DNA from: Flavobacteriaceae bacterium UBA3356
Lineage (GTDB): Bacteria > Bacteroidota > Bacteroidia > Flavobacteriales > Flavobacteriaceae
Assembly (NCBI GenBank): GCA_002360635.1
Contig: DEQW01000003.1
Span: 208,966 to 272,965, forward strand
Length of the DNA stretch: 64,000 bases
Direction of reading: 5' to 3'
The notes beneath the pieces are model-generated. The model worked only from the letters and a program-made list of their open reading frames with translations. It made no database searches and was not told where the DNA came from. The position numbers were made by a program, and so were the translations under genes. Positions 35,448 to 44,327 of this stretch are shown here, piece by piece. Every line of letters begins with the position of its first letter. The stretch's first letter is position 1.

Positions 35448-37073
35448 ATGCTTTCAGTTTCAAATTTATCTGTTCAGTTTGGAAAACGTGTATTGTTCGA
35501 TGAGGTAAGTACACAGTTTGTTCAAGGGAATTGCTACGGAATTATTGGTGCCAACGGTGCTGGTAAATCTACGTTTTTAAAAATCATATCTGGCAAACAA
35601 GAGCCAACATCAGGACACGTTCATTTAGAACCTGAAAAGCGTATGTCTGTTTTAGAGCAGAATCACAATGCTTATGATGAGCACACCGTATTAGAAACAG
35701 TAATTCAAGGGAACAAGCCTTTATTTGACATTAAAACGCAAATAGATAAACTGTATGAAGACTATACAGATGAAAATGCCGAAAAAATAGGCGAACTTCA
35801 AGTCGTTTTTGAAGAAATGAATGGTTGGAATGCAGATAGTGATGCTGCAGCCATGCTTTCAAACTTGGGGATTGACGAAAGTCTGCATTATTCTTTAATG
35901 GGCGATTTAGATGGTAAACAGAAAGTACGGGTTTTATTGGCTCAGGCTTTATTTGGTAGCCCAGATGTATTAATTATGGATGAGCCTACCAACGACTTGG
36001 ATTACGAAACTATTACGTGGCTCGAAAACTTTTTGGCAAATTATGATAACTGTGTGATTGTTGTTTCTCACGACCGTCACTTTCTAGATGCTGTTTGCAC
36101 GCACATTAGTGATATAGACTTCGGAAAAATAACACATTACAGTGGTAACTATACGTTTTGGTATGAGAGTAGCCAATTGGCCATGCGTCAGCGAGCTCAA
36201 CAAAACAAAAAAGCTGAAGAAAAGAAAAAAGAATTAGAAGACTTCATTCGTCGTTTTAGTGCCAACGTAGCGAAATCGAAACAAGCAACTTCGAGAAAGA
36301 AAATGATTGAAAAGCTAAACGTCGATGCCATTAAACCTTCCAGTCGTCGTTATCCTGCCATTATTTTTGACCGTGAGCGAGAAGCTGGAGATCAAATTTT
36401 GCAAGTAGATAAACTTTCGGCTTCTTTAGATGGGGAAGTTCTCTTCAAAGATGTACACGTTAACCTAGTAAAAGGGGATAAAGTAGTTATTTATTCAAGA
36501 GATTCTAGAGCTACCACCGCTTTTTACGAAATTATAAACGGAAACCTTAAAGCCGATTCTGGAGAGTATAAATGGGGGATAACAACCTTACAAAGCTATT
36601 TGCCTTTGGACAATGAAGAATTCTTTAAGAATGATATGTCCTTGGTAGATTGGCTACGTCAATACGCTAAAACCGAAGAAGAACGTGAAGAAGTTTACAT
36701 TCGCGGATTTTTAGGTAAAATGTTATTTAGTGGGGAAGAAGCTCTTAAAAAATCAAATGTTCTTTCTGGAGGTGAAAAAGTGCGTTGTATGTTAAGCCGA
36801 ATGATGATGATGCGTGCGAATGTATTAATGCTGGACGAACCTACAAACCACTTGGACTTGGAATCTATTACAGCCTTCAACAATTCATTGAAAAACTTTA
36901 AGGGTACTGTAATGCTTACAACCCACGATCACGAATTTGCACAAACGGTTGGTAATCGTGTAATCGAATTAACACCAAATGGTGTAATTGACCGCTACGC
37001 AACCTTTGATGAATATATGAATGACAAAAAACTAAAAGAACAGCGTGATAAAATGTATGCTGTAGAAGCTTAA
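35448..37073 (+). CDS. ABC-F family ATP-binding protein with one degenerate ATP site
   Basis: The 541-residue soluble protein has two nucleotide-binding domains and a charged linker (KKAEEKKKELEDFIRRFSANVAKSK), as in ABC-F translation factors close to YbiT. Domain 1 has Walker A GANGAGKST (34-42) and Walker B VLIMDEPTNDLD, but its signature is degenerate (near 150-162, MGDLDGKQKVR). Domain 2 has a canonical signature LSGGEKVR and Walker B VLMLDEPTNHLD, but its Walker A is YSRDSRATT (349-357), without the GxxGxGK lysine. Sites form from Walker A of one domain and signature of the other, so one site is complete and the other lacks both halves. It is likely ribosome-associated, not a transporter. 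Confidence 0.93.
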   Translation: MLSVSNLSVQFGKRVLFDEVSTQFVQGNCYGIIGANGAGKSTFLKIISGKQEPTSGHVHLEPEKRMSVLEQNHNAYDEHTVLETVIQGNKPLFDIKTQIDKLYEDYTDENAEKIGELQVVFEEMNGWNADSDAAAMLSNLGIDESLHYSLMGDLDGKQKVRVLLAQALFGSPDVLIMDEPTNDLDYETITWLENFLANYDNCVIVVSHDRHFLDAVCTHISDIDFGKITHYSGNYTFWYESSQLAMRQRAQQNKKAEEKKKELEDFIRRFSANVAKSKQATSRKKMIEKLNVDAIKPSSRRYPAIIFDREREAGDQILQVDKLSASLDGEVLFKDVHVNLVKGDKVVIYSRDSRATTAFYEIINGNLKADSGEYKWGITTLQSYLPLDNEEFFKNDMSLVDWLRQYAKTEEEREEVYIRGFLGKMLFSGEEALKKSNVLSGGEKVRCMLSRMMMMRANVLMLDEPTNHLDLESITAFNNSLKNFKGTVMLTTHDHEFAQTVGNRVIELTPNGVIDRYATFDEYMNDKKLKEQRDKMYAVEA

Positions 37074-37078
37074 ACTAT

Positions 37079-37109
37079 AAAATCCCGCCAATCGGCGGGA
37101 TTTTTTTTA
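37079..37109. terminator. Bidirectional intrinsic terminator
   Basis: AAAATCCCGCC (37079-37089) and GGCGGGATTTT (37094-37104) form a perfect stem with a four-base loop, with T residues after it and A residues before it. It lies between the convergent ABC-F gene and the small gene at 37126. Confidence 0.88.
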
Positions 37110-37125
37110 TAATATAGATTTTTTC

Positions 37126-37374
37126 TTATTCCTCCTCTTCTACATCTTTTAAAAAAAGATCGATTACGGGTTGTGCTTTAGCAAGCTGATCTTTTCTAAT
37201 AAATAATCGTACTTGACCGGGAACACCAATGGCAAAACCACTAACAATTCCGCTTTGGTGGTCATCTTTGGTTATAGGTTCTATATTAATATCGTTCAGT
37301 CTTGATCTTAAAGCTTGTGCTAACATTGCAGGACCGGTATAAATTCTAATGGTTTCTTCAGGGTTTTCGCTCAT
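37126..37374 (-). CDS. DUF2007-like small protein (putative signal-transducing protein)
   Basis: The frame opens further upstream, but the ATG at 37374 leaves 82 residues beginning SENPEETIRIYTGPAMLAQALRSRL, and it lies just after the stop codon of the upstream gene, so I use it. The core IYTG...AMLAQALRSRLNDINIEP, with a later SGF...G-V-x-L-F-I-R-K-D segment, corresponds to the DUF2007 fold. Members are small, usually cytoplasmic, and of unknown function, sometimes described as putative signal-transducing proteins. It is the second of two tightly coupled minus-strand genes. Confidence 0.8.
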   Translation of the reverse strand: MSENPEETIRIYTGPAMLAQALRSRLNDINIEPITKDDHQSGIVSGFAIGVPGQVRLFIRKDQLAKAQPVIDLFLKDVEEEE

Positions 37375-37378
37375 AGTT

Positions 37379-38095
37379 TTATGCATTATAATATTTACTG
37401 TTCCAAATAGCGGTGTTAAAATTCTTTCCCTTTGCAAATCCATAAAAAAGAACCATACCGCCTACCCATTTAAACATAAACAAAAATAGTAATACGTATT
37501 CTTGGGTAGTAACCTCTGTAGAAAATAAATGAATAGGTGTAATGGCTGTAAGTAGCAAACTCACAAAAAACACCGTTACAACTAGGTTTTCAAGTGTTTT
37601 GTACGGCCACATTAATACTTTTCGTAATGGATGCAGGTCATTTCCCCACTTATGGATTAAATAGAAATAATCATTTCCCATAGGGGCAAAAAGCAAGGGG
37701 TCGTCCGCATTTTCCAGCTTTAGAAGTTTTGCAGGGGCTATAATTTTAAAGTTTTTAAGAGATGTGTCATGTTCGTTTTCAAGCTGACGGATTTTACTAA
37801 CAGCTTCTTCGGGAATGGTTCCTTTAAAAAATCGGGAGTCTAAAAACCGAAGGCGATAATCGACACAAAGTTTCTGAATATCAGAAATATGATAAATTCG
37901 GTTGCTTTCCAATTTATTAAAATTGAATGTATTGTGTTTTGTAGAGCTTTCTTTCTTAAGGGTTTCTTTTATAGTTTTTCGTCTTATATCATTTTCAGAA
38001 AAAATCTGCGCTACTTCATCTAAAATAGCTTCTTCGGAAATTCGCTTATTCCGAAGTTGTTCTAACTTCAACTCAATATTAGTTTTTGAAAGCAT
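37379..38095 (-). CDS. Hypothetical membrane protein with two transmembrane helices
   Basis: The ATG at 38095 (16 codons into the longest frame) gives 238 residues that start with an alpha-helical, highly charged segment (LEQLRNKRISEEAILDEVAQIF). A central beta/alpha region includes RIYHISDIQKLCVDYRLRFLDSRFF. Two hydrophobic segments lie near 165-190 and 200-220, separated by a short loop, and the C-terminus ends in a cytoplasmic-looking stretch. The upstream 16 codons are hydrophobic but do not form a signal peptide with a charge pattern. I do not recognise the family. It is followed after 4 bases by the DUF2007-like gene. Confidence 0.7.
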   Translation of the reverse strand: MLSKTNIELKLEQLRNKRISEEAILDEVAQIFSENDIRRKTIKETLKKESSTKHNTFNFNKLESNRIYHISDIQKLCVDYRLRFLDSRFFKGTIPEEAVSKIRQLENEHDTSLKNFKIIAPAKLLKLENADDPLLFAPMGNDYFYLIHKWGNDLHPLRKVLMWPYKTLENLVVTVFFVSLLLTAITPIHLFSTEVTTQEYVLLFLFMFKWVGGMVLFYGFAKGKNFNTAIWNSKYYNA

Positions 38096-38269
38096 ACCGA
38101 TTTCTTTTCTTATAAAATTAAAGGATAAAGAAAAGGAAAACAACTATTTAACACATCAAAACCAATTTTAAGGCTTTGAAACTATGTTAAAGTAAAGCCA
38201 AAAACAAGTAAAACTAAAACCGTAAAGAAGTCTATTTCGTTTGTATAAGTAAATAAACAAACACTAAAA

Positions 38270-38869
38270 ATGACAATTATGAAAAATTTTAAAACACTAA
38301 CTGCAGTATTGGTTATGGCTTTAATAGCTGGTACTAGCACATCATTTGCACAGGATAAAATGATGAAAGATAAAAAAATGAAAGAAAAAACAGTAATGGT
38401 TGGCGGTGCTGAAATGTACCCTACTAAAAATATTGTTGAAAACGCTGTGAACTCAAAAGATCATACAACTTTGGTAGCTGCTGTAAAAGCTGCTGGTTTA
38501 GTTGAAACATTACAAGGTGACGGACCTTTTACAGTTTTCGCCCCAACAAATAAAGCTTTTGATAAGTTACCTGAAGGAACTGTTGCTACTTTATTGAAGC
38601 CAGAAAATAAAAAGAAATTGCAAACAGTACTTACCTATCACGTGGTTGCAGGCGATATGAAAGCTGCAGATATCGTTAAAGCCATTAAAAAAGGTAATGG
38701 AACAGCTACGTTTAAAACAGTAAGCGGTGGGAAATTAACTGCTATGATGAAAGGAAAAAAAGTAATGTTGAAAGATGAAAACGGTGGTATGGCAACTGTA
38801 TCTATTGCAAATGTTAATCAATCTAATGGTGTGATACACGTAATAGACTCAGTAGTATTACCAAAGTAA
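38270..38869 (+). CDS. Exported fasciclin domain protein
   Basis: A signal peptide ends STSFAQ (two possible ATG codons at 38270 and 38279 differ by three residues). A charged MMKDKKMKEKTV spacer follows. One complete FAS1 domain covers about residues 50-199: NIVENAVNSKDHTTLVAAVKAAGL, the H1 motif FTVFAPTNKAFDKLP, a conserved YHVVAGDM and the closing VIHVIDSVVLP with the second H2-like region. Fasciclin proteins are surface adhesion or matrix proteins. No transmembrane segment or T9SS tail is present, so it is probably periplasmic or secreted. It is a single gene ending before a terminator shared with pheT. Confidence 0.92.
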   Translation: MTIMKNFKTLTAVLVMALIAGTSTSFAQDKMMKDKKMKEKTVMVGGAEMYPTKNIVENAVNSKDHTTLVAAVKAAGLVETLQGDGPFTVFAPTNKAFDKLPEGTVATLLKPENKKKLQTVLTYHVVAGDMKAADIVKAIKKGNGTATFKTVSGGKLTAMMKGKKVMLKDENGGMATVSIANVNQSNGVIHVIDSVVLPK

Positions 38870-38904
38870 TTTTCAGATTGATGAGAGGTTAAGTTAATAT
38901 TCTA

Positions 38905-38935
38905 AAAAAGCGGCTTTTATAGCCGCTTTTTTTAT
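38905..38935. terminator. Intrinsic terminator between the fasciclin gene and pheT
   Basis: AAAAAGCGGCT (38905-38915) pairs with AGCCGCTTTTT (38921-38931) around a five-base loop, with more T residues. It can serve both convergent genes. Confidence 0.85.
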
Positions 38936-38950
38936 TTAGTAACATACATT

Positions 38951-41377
38951 TTAACGAAGCGTAGCCCCAAAGTCTTTTTCAAATCGTTGCTGAAGTTTCT
39001 TCATTATTTTGTCTATCTGTTTATCTGTAAGTGTCTTGTTTTCATCTTGCAAGGTGAAACTTACCGCATACGATTTTTTGCCTTCTGGCAAGTTTTTACC
39101 GGTGTACACATCAAAAAGGTTCATATCTTTCAATAGTTTCTTTTCAGTTTGTGTAGCAGCTTCCCTTAGCTCTTTAAAAGTAACTTTCTCGTCTAGCAAT
39201 AAAGCAAAGTCACGTTTTACTTGCGGATACTTTGGAATTGGTTTTACATGAAACCCTTTTCTTGAAATAGCGTTTAAAACTTCGTCCCAGTTGAAATCTG
39301 CGTAAAATACCTCTGCATCTATATCAAACTTCTTAGCGAGTTGTTTCTTTAAAATTCCAAATTCAACAAGTGTCTTTTTGTTTGCTGAAATAGCAATCGC
39401 TTCAGAAAAGATATCATTTTTAGTGTCTTTTTCTGAAATAGCATTAATGCCAAGTCTTTCTAAAATAGATAGAATAATTCCTTTTCCGTAGAAAAAAGTA
39501 GTTTGCTTGCTTGGCACCGACCAATTATCTTCAGTTTTATCACCCGATATTAAAACAGATAAATGCTTGTTTTCTATTCTGCCTTCACAAAAGTTATGAT
39601 ACGTTTTTCCAAATTCGAACAACTTCACATTTTGCATCCGTCTATTGCTATTGTAAGCAAGTGCTTCAAGATTCCCGAATAACATAGATTGGCGCAATAC
39701 CGATAGATCGTTACTCAACGGATTTAACATTTCAACGTTAAATTCAGACTTTAAAGTTTCAGAAAAATTTACAAAGTCTGGATTGGTAAGCGAATTGGCC
39801 ATCATTTCATGAAAGCCCAATGCCGTAAGTTGATCGCCCACTTTATTTTGAACCTTATAATCTTCTACTGGTTGGGTAATTGCTATAGATGCGTTTAACT
39901 TTTCAGTAAAGTTGATGTTATTATAGCCATACACACGTAAAATTTCTTCGATTACATCGGCTTCGCGTGTTACATCGTTACGGTAAGCCGGAATAAGCAT
40001 GCCAATACCGCTTTCGGTAACACTATTGATTTTCATTTCAAGAGAAGTAAGGATCTCTTTGATCGTTTCTGGCTCAATTTCTTCTCCAATTAACTTAGTT
40101 GCATTGTCAAAATTGAGATACACTTGGTGGTCTTCAATTTTTTTAGGATAAATATCAACAATCTCACTTGTAATCTCACCTCCTGCAATTTCCTGAATTA
40201 AAAGAGCAGCCCGTAACATAGCATATTTACAGGTGTTAGGATCAATGCCTCTTTCAAAACGGAAAGAAGCATCGGTGTTTAAAGCATGTCTTTTTGCTGT
40301 TTTCCGAACGCTTACCGGATCAAAATAAGCACTTTCTAAAAAGATACTCGTAGTCGTTTCAGTTACTCCGCTATTTATACCACCAAAAACACCGGCAATA
40401 CACATAGGGCCTTCAGCATCGCAAATCATTAAATCGTCTTCGTGTAATTCACGTTCTACTTCGTCTAAAGTTGTAAACTTGGTCCCTGCGGGCAGTGTTT
40501 TTACATGTACTTCGCTACCGTTTATTTTTGCTGCATCGAAAGCGTGTAATGGCTGTCCAAGATCGTGACAAACATAGTTGGTAATATCAACAACGTTATT
40601 GATAGGAGTGATGCCAATAGCTTGTAAGCGGTTTTGTAACCAACTGGGAGATTGCTCTACGGATAAACCACTAATGGTAACTCCGCAATATCGTGGCGCT
40701 TTTTCTAAATCCTTAACATCTACATCGATTTTCAACGTTCGATTGTCAATATGAAAGCTACTGGTAGATGGAGTTATAAGTTCTAATGAAATATTTTCTT
40801 GTAACAGCCCAGCTCGTAGGTCACGTGCTACACCCCAATGGCTCATAGCATCGGCACGGTTAGGGGTAAGGCCTATTTCAAAAATTACATCGTTTTCAAT
40901 TTCAAAAAGGTCACTAACCAAAGAACCTGGCTGCAGTTTTTTATCTAAGACCATAATGCCATCGTGGCTCTGACCTAAGCCTAGTTCATCTTCGGCGCAA
41001 ATCATACCCATACTTACCTCTCCGCGAATTTTCCCTTTTTTAATTTTCCAAGGTTCACCTTCGGTGTCGTAAAGGGTAGTGCCTACAGTGGCTACCGGTA
41101 CTTTTTGGCCTTTGGCAACATTGGGAGCACCACAAACTATTTGTACAGGATCTCCATTGCCTAAATCTACCTTTGTCAATTTTAATCGATCTGCATTTGG
41201 GTGTTCCGAACACTCAGTTACGTGTCCCACAACGATACCCTCAAGTCCGCCAGGTACAGAAGTAAACTTCTCTATGCCTTCTACTTCTAGCCCAAGATCG
41301 GTAAGCAGTTCTGCTGTTTTTTCAGGACTCCAGTCCAGCTTAATAAATTGTTTTAACCAATTGTACGATATCTTCAT
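38951..41377 (-). CDS. pheT: Phenylalanine--tRNA ligase beta subunit
   Basis: The 808-residue product has the full domain set of bacterial PheT: an N-terminal tRNA-binding EMAP-like domain at about 40-150 (VVGHVTECSEHPNADRLKLTKVDLG-type, with the run EHPNADRLKLTKV), the B3/B4 editing module, the B5 DNA-binding-like module and the catalytic-like core with GTP-like segment VRKTAKRHALNTDASFRFERG. The C-terminal ferredoxin-fold anticodon-binding domain ends YPQVKRDFALLLDEKVTF and FTLQDENKTLTDKQIDKIM. It charges tRNA-Phe together with PheS, which is not in this window. A TATCTTTG -7 box lies upstream at 41401-41408. Confidence 0.98.
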   Translation of the reverse strand: MKISYNWLKQFIKLDWSPEKTAELLTDLGLEVEGIEKFTSVPGGLEGIVVGHVTECSEHPNADRLKLTKVDLGNGDPVQIVCGAPNVAKGQKVPVATVGTTLYDTEGEPWKIKKGKIRGEVSMGMICAEDELGLGQSHDGIMVLDKKLQPGSLVSDLFEIENDVIFEIGLTPNRADAMSHWGVARDLRAGLLQENISLELITPSTSSFHIDNRTLKIDVDVKDLEKAPRYCGVTISGLSVEQSPSWLQNRLQAIGITPINNVVDITNYVCHDLGQPLHAFDAAKINGSEVHVKTLPAGTKFTTLDEVERELHEDDLMICDAEGPMCIAGVFGGINSGVTETTTSIFLESAYFDPVSVRKTAKRHALNTDASFRFERGIDPNTCKYAMLRAALLIQEIAGGEITSEIVDIYPKKIEDHQVYLNFDNATKLIGEEIEPETIKEILTSLEMKINSVTESGIGMLIPAYRNDVTREADVIEEILRVYGYNNINFTEKLNASIAITQPVEDYKVQNKVGDQLTALGFHEMMANSLTNPDFVNFSETLKSEFNVEMLNPLSNDLSVLRQSMLFGNLEALAYNSNRRMQNVKLFEFGKTYHNFCEGRIENKHLSVLISGDKTEDNWSVPSKQTTFFYGKGIILSILERLGINAISEKDTKNDIFSEAIAISANKKTLVEFGILKKQLAKKFDIDAEVFYADFNWDEVLNAISRKGFHVKPIPKYPQVKRDFALLLDEKVTFKELREAATQTEKKLLKDMNLFDVYTGKNLPEGKKSYAVSFTLQDENKTLTDKQIDKIMKKLQQRFEKDFGATLR

Positions 41378-41400
41378 TACAAAAAATTCTAAACGAATTG

Positions 41401-41408
41401 CAAAGATA
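41401..41408 (-). promoter_or_regulatory. Candidate -7 box (TATCTTTG) of pheT
   Basis: Read on the minus strand, TATCTTTG lies 24 bases before the pheT ATG. The divergent TlpA-type gene starts 66 bases to the right, so both promoters share a short region that also holds TAATTTTG on the plus strand at 41432-41439. Confidence 0.5.
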
Positions 41409-41473
41409 GCATTTACCTCGTTTTTTGTAAGTAATTTTGATACTTTCGGTATAAAGATTTTAAAAATTAAATT

Positions 41474-42685
41474 ATGAAATATTTTCTCTTTGTTCTAGTT
41501 TCAGTTGTTTTAGTTTCTTGTGCAAAAGAATCAAAACAGTTAGAGCCGGGTCATTGGCGTGCGGTACTGGAATTAAACGACGAAAAAGAACTTCCTTTTC
41601 TACTTGAATATGAGGAAGATAGTACATTTATAATTACTAATGCTGAAGAGCGTATTGAGGTTGATGATGTTACTTTTAAGGGCGATTCTATCATTATCTC
41701 CCATCCTATTTTTGAAGGGGTTATTAAAGGAACTTTTACTAAAGATAAAATTAAAGGAAGTTTTTTAAAGCCTAGTTTAGACAGGGAAGTGCCTATTGTA
41801 ATGACGAGTGGCCGCCAAGCACGCTTTAGAGTAAGTGCAGCTCCTAATACCATTGTTGCCGGAACGTGGGAAACAGTTTTTAGCCCCAACAATCAAAACG
41901 AGCGGTATGTGGCAAAAGGTGTTTTTGAACAAAAGGGAAATATGGTAACTGGAACTTTTTTGACTACTACAGGTGATTATCGCTATTTAGAAGGGGTTAT
42001 TGAAAACGATTCTCTAAAACTTTCCACCTTTGATGGTGCTCACGCTTTTCTATTTGAAGCTAAAGTAACCGAAAATGATAGTGTATTAAATGGTTTGTTT
42101 TATAGTGGAAATCACTGGAAAGAGCCCTTTACTGCTAAACGAAATGAAAAGTATGAACTTCCTGAAGCAGATTCCCTTACTTTTTTGAAAAAAGGATACG
42201 ATTCCCTTGCTTTTTCTTTTCCCAATGTAAAGGGAGATACTATTTCTTTAAAGGATAAAAAGTTTCAGAATAAAGTTGTCATTGTTCAATTAATGGGAAC
42301 TTGGTGCCCCAATTGTCTGGACGAAACCAAATACTTTTCAAATTACTATAAAAATAAACCTGAAAATGTAGAATTTGTTTCCTTAGCTTTTGAATATGCA
42401 CCTTCTAAAGAAAAGGCGATACAAGCTATTTCCAAATTGAAAGAAGCTGTAGGTGTTCCATATCCTATTTTATTGGCTCAATACGGAAGTAGTAGTAAGC
42501 AACAAGCTAATGAAAAGTTGCCTATGCTAAATCATGTATTGTCATACCCAACAACTATTTTTATTGATAAGACTGGTACTGTTCGTAAAATCCATACTGG
42601 ATTTTCAGGCCCTGCAACAGGTGAAAAATATGAAGAATTTAAAAAGGAGTTTGAAGGTTTTACTGAAATGTTAGCAAACGAATAG
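41474..42685 (+). CDS. TlpA-type thioredoxin-like lipoprotein
   Basis: The 403-residue product has lipobox LVSC (Cys16). Residues 25-230 are beta-rich and lipocalin- or DUF4369-like. The C-terminal thioredoxin fold (about 240-403) keeps the redox site WCPNC (277-281) and the cis-Pro segment LSYPTTIFIDKTGTVRKIHTGF. Such lipoproteins of Bacteroidota are anchored in the outer or inner membrane and reduce disulfides in the periplasm, often in cytochrome maturation or oxidative defence. It contrasts with the protein at 33897, which has the same plan but serines in place of both cysteines. Its stop is only three bases from the stop of the convergent aminopeptidase gene. Confidence 0.9.
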   Translation: MKYFLFVLVSVVLVSCAKESKQLEPGHWRAVLELNDEKELPFLLEYEEDSTFIITNAEERIEVDDVTFKGDSIIISHPIFEGVIKGTFTKDKIKGSFLKPSLDREVPIVMTSGRQARFRVSAAPNTIVAGTWETVFSPNNQNERYVAKGVFEQKGNMVTGTFLTTTGDYRYLEGVIENDSLKLSTFDGAHAFLFEAKVTENDSVLNGLFYSGNHWKEPFTAKRNEKYELPEADSLTFLKKGYDSLAFSFPNVKGDTISLKDKKFQNKVVIVQLMGTWCPNCLDETKYFSNYYKNKPENVEFVSLAFEYAPSKEKAIQAISKLKEAVGVPYPILLAQYGSSSKQQANEKLPMLNHVLSYPTTIFIDKTGTVRKIHTGFSGPATGEKYEEFKKEFEGFTEMLANE

Positions 42686-42688
42686 AGT

Positions 42689-44317
42689 TTAGTTATTTAC
42701 CTTTTCACTTTCTACGTAAAAGTCTTTTTTAATTGAAGCCGACTCAATAGTCTCAGAAAACTCTTTTGTCTTCCATTCCGAAGTAGGGAAAATCCATTCT
42801 TCATTTCCATTAACAATTGCAATAACAGGCATATCGAAATTCTCTATAATATTTACATAACGAAATTGAAGATCCTTACCATTAATTTTGTATTCCACTT
42901 TCGGGATTTTTACGGTACGTAAATATTGGTTCCAAAACTCAGTAAGGTCAATGCCACTTTTTTCACTAATATATTCTTCCACTTGTTTTGAAGAAACTGT
43001 TTGGTGATAAAATTCACTGTTTAAGCCTCGCAATATCTCACGCCATTTCTTATCGTCTTCAACCAATTGGCGAAGTGTATGTAAAATGTTTCCGCCTTTG
43101 TTGTACATATCACTGCTTCCTTCGTGCTGTACATTGTACGTGCCAATAATGGGACGGTCATTACGTATGCTTCTCCGAAGCCCCACCACATATTCTGAAG
43201 CGGCTTCTTTCCCAAAGTGATAATCAACGTATAAACTTTCAGAATAATTGGTAAAGCCTTCGTGAATCCACATATCGGCTACATCAATATTTGTAATATT
43301 ATTGGCGAACCACTCGTGACCGGCTTCGTGAATAATGATGAAGTCGAACCTCATTCCCCAGCCAGAACCGCTTAAATCACGACCTAAATAGCCATTTTTA
43401 TACTTGTTTCCGTAGGTAACGCTGCTTTGGTGTTCCATTCCTAAATACGGTACTTCAACCAGTTTAAAACTGTCTTCGTAAAAAGGGTAGGAGCCAAACC
43501 AATATTCAAAAGCTTCCATCATTTTTGGCGCTTGTTTAAATTGCTCTTTGGCTTTTTCCAAATTATAACTCAATACCCAATAATCCATATCGAGCATTTC
43601 TTTCTCACCTTTATATTCTTCTGAAAAATTAACGTAATCCCCAATATTGATGTTTATTCCATAGTTATTAATAGGGTTTACCACTTTCCAATGCCACGTT
43701 TTTGTAGCGTCATTATCATCTGTTTTCTGAAGTCTTCCGTTACCAACGGCTACTAAACTTGAAGGAACGGTAATGGCTAAATCAACACCATTATCTGGCT
43801 CGTCATAGGCGTGATCTTTGTTAGGCCACCAAATACTAGCACCAATACCTTGATTTGAAGTAGCAATAAATGGTTTACCGTTTCTATCTTCTTTCCAAGA
43901 AAAACCGCCATCCCAAGGTGCGTTTTTGGCCACTTGTGGTTTCCCGGAAAAATGAAGCGTTACTTTATATTCTTTTCCTTTTTTTTGATCTTTTGTAAGG
44001 TTAATAAAATGAGCATTTCCTTCTGAAGTAATTTTTAGTTCCTTTTTATTTTGAACAGCCTTTTCAAGCTTCATAGGTGATTGCAAATCAATTTGCATCA
44101 CATCATTTTTCTTTAAAACTGTATAGGTAACTGTATTGGTTCCTTTAATGGTTTTTTCCGAAGGGAATACTTCAACTTGTAAGTCGTAATGCTGTAAATC
44201 CCACCAGGCACGTTCTGGAGTGATGCTTCCGCGTAAAGTATCTTGACGCGTAAATTCTTGTGCAAAAGAGGTGATTCCTATAAAAAGGAAAACGTAAGGG
44301 AGAATATTTTTAATCAT
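42689..44317 (-). CDS. M1 family metallopeptidase (exported)
   Basis: The ATG at 44317 gives a signal peptide ending SFAQ (542 residues); longer versions add a second hydrophobic segment. The N-terminal beta-saddle includes YDLQVEVFPSEKTIKGTNTV. The zinc site is HEAGHEW (His330, Glu331, His334) with the third ligand Glu353 in WIHEGFTNYSESLY. The exopeptidase motif normally written GxMEN appears as GMEHQ at about 293-297, a change that could alter recognition of substrate N-termini. The C-terminal half is shorter than in aminopeptidase N, as in many Bacteroidota periplasmic M1 enzymes. It follows the M28 gene by 10 bases and is probably cotranscribed. Confidence 0.92.
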   Translation of the reverse strand: MIKNILPYVFLFIGITSFAQEFTRQDTLRGSITPERAWWDLQHYDLQVEVFPSEKTIKGTNTVTYTVLKKNDVMQIDLQSPMKLEKAVQNKKELKITSEGNAHFINLTKDQKKGKEYKVTLHFSGKPQVAKNAPWDGGFSWKEDRNGKPFIATSNQGIGASIWWPNKDHAYDEPDNGVDLAITVPSSLVAVGNGRLQKTDDNDATKTWHWKVVNPINNYGININIGDYVNFSEEYKGEKEMLDMDYWVLSYNLEKAKEQFKQAPKMMEAFEYWFGSYPFYEDSFKLVEVPYLGMEHQSSVTYGNKYKNGYLGRDLSGSGWGMRFDFIIIHEAGHEWFANNITNIDVADMWIHEGFTNYSESLYVDYHFGKEAASEYVVGLRRSIRNDRPIIGTYNVQHEGSSDMYNKGGNILHTLRQLVEDDKKWREILRGLNSEFYHQTVSSKQVEEYISEKSGIDLTEFWNQYLRTVKIPKVEYKINGKDLQFRYVNIIENFDMPVIAIVNGNEEWIFPTSEWKTKEFSETIESASIKKDFYVESEKVNN

Positions 44318-44327
44318 ATATAATTTA

